Assembly: GCF_000003815.2 (NCBI RefSeq)
Contig: NC_049988.1
Coordinates: 246,000-309,999, forward strand
Reading direction: 5' to 3'
Origin: Branchiostoma floridae
Taxonomy: Eukaryota; Chordata; Leptocardii; Amphioxiformes; Branchiostomatidae
DNA length: 64,000 bases
Under the pieces are notes generated by a model. It was not told the origin of the DNA. It did no database searches and saw only the letters and a program-made list of their open reading frames with translations. Of the stretch, positions 58,711-64,000 are shown in pieces (the first letter of the stretch is position 1; the number at the start of each line of letters is the position of its first letter). The translations under genes and the position numbers were made by a program.

Positions 58711-59329
58711 CTCAAACTTTCCATTTATTTTACACTAAATGAAATATACAACTTGTTACAAGTATCACCTGGAAACATGTACGCACAGACATTTTATGTC
58801 ACGACGAGTTGCAGCTGTTATTATTTTAGCCAAGGGATATATAAATCCCCACGTCACGTCCTGCTATACCCCCCACATCCCATTGCTTTAATGGCATAGA
58901 CTGCCCATCCCTAATTTCCTGGCCTCTTCCGGGTCCTCGATTCTGCCCTCAAGCTCTTCCAAGGCCACGATCATTAACATCCTGGCGTGTTGTCCCTCGC
59001 AATCGTTCTCACTTTCGGCATTCTACCAGTAATCGTCGGTCAAAGTGGGGTATACCCAGAATTCGCAACAGAGACCTTCTCAGGCACTTGACTTATGTTC
59101 AAACGTTAATCTCATTTATCTCAAACTAATTTGCCGCCCAAAAAATCAATTAACAACAGAAGAAAATGCCCTTATGCGCCAAAATGATGCATTTAAATGG
59201 TTTATATAAGAAGCCATAGTTCAGTCAAAACTCAGTAGTTGACTCGTAAATGGCTGTGTGATGCGTCTAGTGTGTAGGCGTAGCGGTCAAAGTCAAAACT
59301 ACTACCACGATTTTATACCTTCGCCAAAT

Positions 59330-60200
59330 GGTTTGAATCTATTCGAGTAAAGTATTTATATATATATATATAGATATATTTGCTTTTCATTTGATTACGC
59401 AAATAAGGTCCCGATTTTCATAATTTGCTTCTGTTGATCATCTTGTCTATCCAAGAGGCACCAGTCTAAGGTATAAAAGTCTTATTGTAGCCATTTTAGC
59501 GTTTCCTGATTACTTGTCCACATATAAACTAATTTGCAAGGTTTACGTCTAATAACGTTCACCTTCACTAAGCTTCATAATGCTGTAAATATGAAATTAT
59601 CATCATTCACACTATGAAAACATCATATTTTCTCATGAATTATGCAAATCAGGTCATCATTTGCATTATCAATATCTATAGACCATTCTCCCTTTCTCAA
59701 TTACATGTGAAAAGTTTGAAAGTCCTATCATGTAATGCAGTGGATTTATTAACTTTCTTCATTAACTGTGCAAAATAAGTTTTTTTCACTATGTTAATCC
59801 CCACTTAAGATATCTACATATCAAAAGTCATGACGATCCGCCAACACGTTCTGTGATTTTATTCCCGTCAAAAGTGTAAAAGGGAATCGGCACCCGCAGT
59901 TTTAAAAAAAGCCGCTAGGAGGCCCAAAGTTGCATCTTTGAACTTATTCTCTGCCTCAAAAGCATTTACAGAACAAGATTATTAAATGATGTAAGCTCTG
60001 CTGTAGTAACGTAGGAAGTCGCTAGGGTCCATTACCGAACTTGACCTTTGTTTTTTTTTACCCTACCCACCTACCAAATATCATCAAGATCCATCAAAGG
60101 CTTCTCAAATTATGCTGTTAAAAGACACGCACACAAACACACATACACACACAGACAGATGAACACGCTTAAAATATTATATTAACCTTTTGGTGAAGGT
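59330..60200 (-). repeat. R1 dispersed repeat, reverse orientation
   Basis: TACCTTCGCCAAATGG edge near 59318, blocks TCATGACGATCCGCCAACAC, GGAAGTCGCTAGGGTCCATT, CTACCCACCTACCAAATAT, and TTTTGGTGAAGGTAGTAA at the right edge. 58720-59330 and 60200-60840 have no exon recognised. Confidence 0.75.
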
Positions 60201-60859
60201 AGTAAATCAGATCAGGCTTTGAAATATGTCCCTGTTAAGACGACAAGTCAAACGACCGTATAGTCTGTTGAGAATTCCAAATGGTGTTTGAAGGTAAGAG
60301 TTATGGCGTTTAATTTGACAGACAAATGCATCTGTTTTTCGAGGTTTCAGGGTCATTATATGGTTTTGGGAATGCTGATTTCGCAAACACTTCTGGGTCA
60401 TGCCAACGAAGCTCTGGTCACACTCATGGATTACTCTGAGTGCGTACCTAAAAGAGTATTGGTACAAAAACAAAACGGCTGCATGGTCTTGTGTTTTCAG
60501 CATTAAGAAAAGTTTCCTTTTTTATTTCAGCCAGCCCAACTGGTGGCCAATCATCCAGGTAATAAGATACAATAAAAAGCATCAAGCACTGTTTTAGGGT
60601 CTATCATTAGATCGATGCAGCTGAAACAAGCACCGTTTTGGAGTGTATTATTGCAATGATACAGCTGGAACACACACTCTCTTCAGAGTGGCACGCTGTT
60701 TTTGAAAAGCGGATTTTATTCAGTGTATGAGTGTAGTGATATATGTGGAAGACAAACAGTACTTAGAGTACATACGCATCAAGTACATGCAGTGATAAAG
60801 GTGAAAGAAGACAGTATATTCAGAGTACATCAATTCATTGTATTGCACATTTGGACGGT

Positions 60860-61740
60860 CCCCGAGTATCCAAGAACGTGTTTTGCCCCAGGCACCGTTC
60901 TGGATACACGTGGACTATTCAGAACTGTGCCTGGGCATGTTTCAAACTACAGTCTTGGATATAAATATATCATTGTTGTAGAAATTCGTGCTAGACGTCT
61001 GTCTGTTTTTGTCACATCAGCCCTAAGTAAAACTGATCCAAGATAAGCGTGAAAAGCATTTTACTGAGCGAGAATTACACTGATTCTTCCTCTTCTCAGC
61101 GCGCCGAAAAACAAAGATGGCAGGAAATGATAACACGTTGGGCAGACTTTTCCCCTTAAAAAACACTAAGCTCCGCCCCAAAGCACAGTATGGGATAATT
61201 CATAAGGCCCCCTGTGTATCCAGAACCGTGTGCGATTGGGTACGGGATACAGGGGTGCCTAAGTATTTGCACGAACCTTATGAGATTCGTACGAATCTTA
61301 TGTGATACACACGAATCACTATATATATACGAAATCGCACGAACCTTATGAAAAGCACACGAATCACTATGTGATTTGCACGAACCTTATGCAAACCGGC
61401 GCCGCCGCTACGTTGGGAGAAGCCTTTTCCGTATTTTCCGTCGCTAAAGATCGATTTCGCATAAGGTTCGTGCAAATCACACAAGTTCGTGTGTGTCACA
61501 TTGTGATTCGTGCGAATCACAAAGGGTTTTTACGTTTTCGCATAGTGATTCGTGTGATTTTCATAAGGTTCGTGCGTTTTCGCATAGTGATTCGTGCGCA
61601 TCACATAATATTCGTACGAATCTAATAAGGTTCGTGCAAATGCTTATGCACCCCTGGGATAGTCCCCGCGTATCCAAAATGTGATTTTGCCCCAGGTACG
61701 GTTCTCGATACGCGTGGACTGTGACGTGTCTGGGTCCGAT
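60860..61740. mobile_element. Nested inverted-repeat elements
   Basis: Inner element about 61256-61655: dense copies of CGAACCTTATG, CGAATCACTATGTGAT and TTCGTACGAAT with inverse ends (TATTTGCACGAACCTTATG / CATAAGGTTCGTGCAAAT-type), giving a large hairpin. It sits between GTATCCAGAACCGT (61216) and GGATAGTCCCCGCGTATCC (61657); the outer sequence recurs at 60860-60935 (GTCCCCGAGTATCCAAG, CCAGGCACCGTTCTGGATAC). No protein motif. Confidence 0.6.
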
Positions 61741-62909
61741 TCGGCACGCAACATGGCCGCGCATAACCCGACGTTCATTTTATTCGGGGAATACCATGTC
61801 CCGATATATATAGGGGTCACCACTCCTGGCCCAGTATCTTCATCTTAATATATATCGGGATCCGCAACGTACGGCACTGATGATGCGACGATGTGTTTTT
61901 TGAAACATTATATAGTTCTACATCAATTGGTGGTAATTTCCTTCAGAACTGATAGATATAGCAGGATTTGGGATCGTTGTTAGGTTAAGGCTTACTTTGG
62001 AATTTCAGGCAGTTCAACAATTTTTAGCAGGACAGCCTTTTTTAATTCTATAGCTATGAAATAGATCATTGAATCGTTATGATGGAGTAAAATATTGAAG
62101 ATTAGTATTTGCGGTAAATAATTTGAACAAAGCCCATTTCAGTGCGTCCAACGGTGGTCTCATAAATCCAGCACTGACTACGAAATCAAAATTCTTGAAA
62201 TAACCCTATCCAGACTAGGGGGGGGGGGGAGGTGGTGTCTGCGCCAACTTCGACGTCGTATAGGTCCAAAACGGCTTGTTTCTTATTTTCTATTTTCATA
62301 ACAATAAGCAAATCTTCCGTAAATAAAGATTTTTCTTTAATTTCTAGAAAATTCTTGTTAGTGAGCAGTGTTTTCTTCAGTTTAGAAAACAAGAATTCTT
62401 GTTGAAATTAGCATACAAATGTTTTACGGCAGGTTTCTTTACTTTTCTCGACGTTTCGTTAAACAAAAACCCCTCTTTTTTCCATTAGAAAAGAAAACAA
62501 GAAAAATACAGAATTCTTTTTTGTTTACCAAAGGGAAGCTAGATACGTAATGATAGTTTTGCGGACTGTTAACAAGAAATTACTTTGCATTCCCTCATAT
62601 TTTGACTTTGTTTTACATTTGTCGGAAAACACTTGGCAATTGGTATACTAGGTCTGTGAAAATTACATTGTAACCTGGAGACAATGGACGGGTATTTAAA
62701 TCTAGCAGGGTTTGGTGTTTTATTAAGATGTCCCTTTTTATTGCATGAAGACCGGTAAGCGGCCAAAATTTGATTGGTAGGACATGTGGCCTGATGGATT
62801 GAACAAGTCCTGGTAGATTAAATAAACTGTTGATCAGTTGTCATGTTCTCGGCGCAGACAGTACAGTGACATGTGGTTTATTTTCTTATGACACATTTTG
62901 CCGCTGTAG
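61741..62909. other. Gene 3 intron, nothing recognised
   Basis: AT-rich with TATATATAGGGGTCAC near 61806 and a poly-G run at 62219. No repeat family or exon identified. Confidence 0.4.
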
Positions 62910-63181
62910 ATGAAGTTCCAGAGATCACAGAGAACCCAGTCCTACATCCGCCTGTTATCGACAAGGACAGTTGGCGGGTCACATTTACATGTGAGGTCAA
63001 ATACGACAAGAACACCGATGACGATGCACGATTCGCGGTCAAGTTCTTATTCGATCATATCGAATACCGAGAGGTCAACGAGGCCACCCAGTCGCCATTA
63101 GATCCGACCAGAAAAACCGTAAAGCTCGATGCGAAATACCTTGGCGGATTCGACAGTTGGGAATCAAAAATGGGGAAAACG
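62910..63181 (+). CDS. Gene 3 exon resembling the VWDE inter-domain region
   Basis: Acceptor CGCTGTAG, donor GTGAGC, 272 nt, phase 1-0. Reads EVPEITENPVLHPPVIDKDS, WRVTFTCEVKYDKN, ARFAVKFLFD, then KTVKLDAKYLGGF. It looks like an Ig-like beta-rich segment found between D8C and the VWD domain of VWDE-type proteins, which I infer from order and style rather than a strong motif. Phase follows from the 60-nt exon. The protein continues beyond 64000, where a VWD domain would be expected. Confidence 0.65.
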
Positions 63182-63626
63182 GTGAGCGAAATTCCATCTT
63201 AACTCTCTACATAACTTTTATCTAACCTTTACATTAAAACAACTGAACACAGAAAGCATTAACAGACAGACATGTTTTCACACTGTTAATTGACAATAGT
63301 GCTGTATTGTCTAAATATCGACATCTGATTGAGAAACGTATGCCAAAACTAAGAAATATAACAGTTACCCGAGCAGCTGAATAGATTTTTAAAGGATCAG
63401 ATGTATCAAGTGCACATAGCAATGCTTGCTGATTAGCAGGTGTCTACCTATTAATCGATATACAAACTAGAGTTAGAAGACAGTTTACCTTCATTTAGTT
63501 ATTTTGTCTCATTGCCATGTTACTAAATAATATTTAAACCCCCCTTAATTGCACTATGTATGCCCTAAGTTACTTCGGTCAATTGATCCTTTCTGCAAAT
63601 GAAACGGACCCTGTAGTTTGGATAAA

Positions 63627-63927
63627 GTTAAGGGCACAACCCGTCGTACGAGTATGTGGCAAAACGTGGGCAATTTTTTATCCGTAAGTGGTACGTACCG
63701 CCTCCGTATGAACTCGTATGGAATCCGACGGATTTTGGAGCACACAGACACGCCGTAGAACTTTATGTGCAGTTAATATTTTGTGTGCCATCGGGCTGCA
63801 GATTCGCCCCCCTACGGGCGACTCGCCTGCCCTGTACAGGCTGAACGTTTTCAGAAATACGTGGCGGACGTGGCATCCCTAAAATACGTACGGAAAAATG
63901 CACGTACGGTAGGCTGTGCCCTTAGCT
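63627..63927. mobile_element. MITE-like element
   Basis: TTAAGGGCACAACCCGTCGTACG-type left end (read as GTTAAGGGCACAACC) and CGTACGGTAGGCTGTGCCCT on the right, about 300 bp, non-coding. The central ACTCGCCTGC stretch is GC-rich. Confidence 0.65.
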
Positions 63928-64000
63928 TAAAGCTGGTAAACGGCTAATGCAATGGCACTTTCTCTCGACCACAGGATTAATTTTACAACCAAATGTATAG

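Noticed and set aside
60531-60558. 28-nt mini-exon between TTTATTTCAG and GTAATA in gene 3
   Set aside because: Its length would break the phase-1 chain to the exon at 62910.

Overview
The window looks like the genome of a lancelet (amphioxus, Branchiostoma-like). It has intron-rich genes for mosaic extracellular proteins (D8C, MAM, LDLa, SRCR and pentraxin modules), AT-rich introns packed with small inverted-repeat transposons and LINE remnants, a tRNA-derived SINE and assembly gaps. This is inferred from gene style and repeats; no species-specific marker was tested. Residue numbers below come from exons spliced by eye.

Three genes are visible. Gene 1 (minus, 1933 and below) starts with a signal peptide, a D8C exon and a 60-nt Cys exon, then runs off the left end. 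Gene 2 (minus, 28245 to 4880) is complete: 24 coding exons whose phases all fit, 3504 nt including the stop, 1167 residues. Its order is signal peptide, D8C, Cys exon, MAM, SRCR, LDLa, MAM, LDLa, MAM, one transmembrane helix, then a tail with an ITAM-spaced tyrosine pair, a SAM domain and a U-box. This is a predicted single-pass receptor with a built-in ubiquitin-ligase domain and is the main discovery of the window. Gene 3 (plus, 28941 to beyond 64000) begins head-to-head with gene 2. It has a signal exon, two pentraxin cassettes (the first with an in-frame stop), a D8C exon, a 60-nt Cys exon and a beta-rich exon resembling the region before the VWD domain in VWDE-like proteins. Whether all of these are one transcript is not proven.

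Layout: 0-2 kb gene 1 start; 2-4.8 kb repeats; 4.9-21 kb gene 2 exons with repeat-filled introns (12.9-17.2 kb holds tandem repeats and a transposon nested in a transposon); 21-28 kb large gene 2 introns and its first exons; 28.2-28.9 kb shared upstream region; 29-41.8 kb repeat-rich intron with three-copy inverted-repeat elements, a SINE and LINE pieces; 41.8-51 kb pentraxin exons; 51-54.7 kb repeats; 54.8-55.5 kb D8C and Cys exons; 55.5-62.9 kb one dispersed repeat family and nested elements; 62.9-63.2 kb last visible gene 3 exon.

Almost all extracellular modules are bounded by phase-1 introns, so they can be added, lost or skipped without shifting frame. The D8C exons of genes 1 and 2 show signs of recent sequence exchange.
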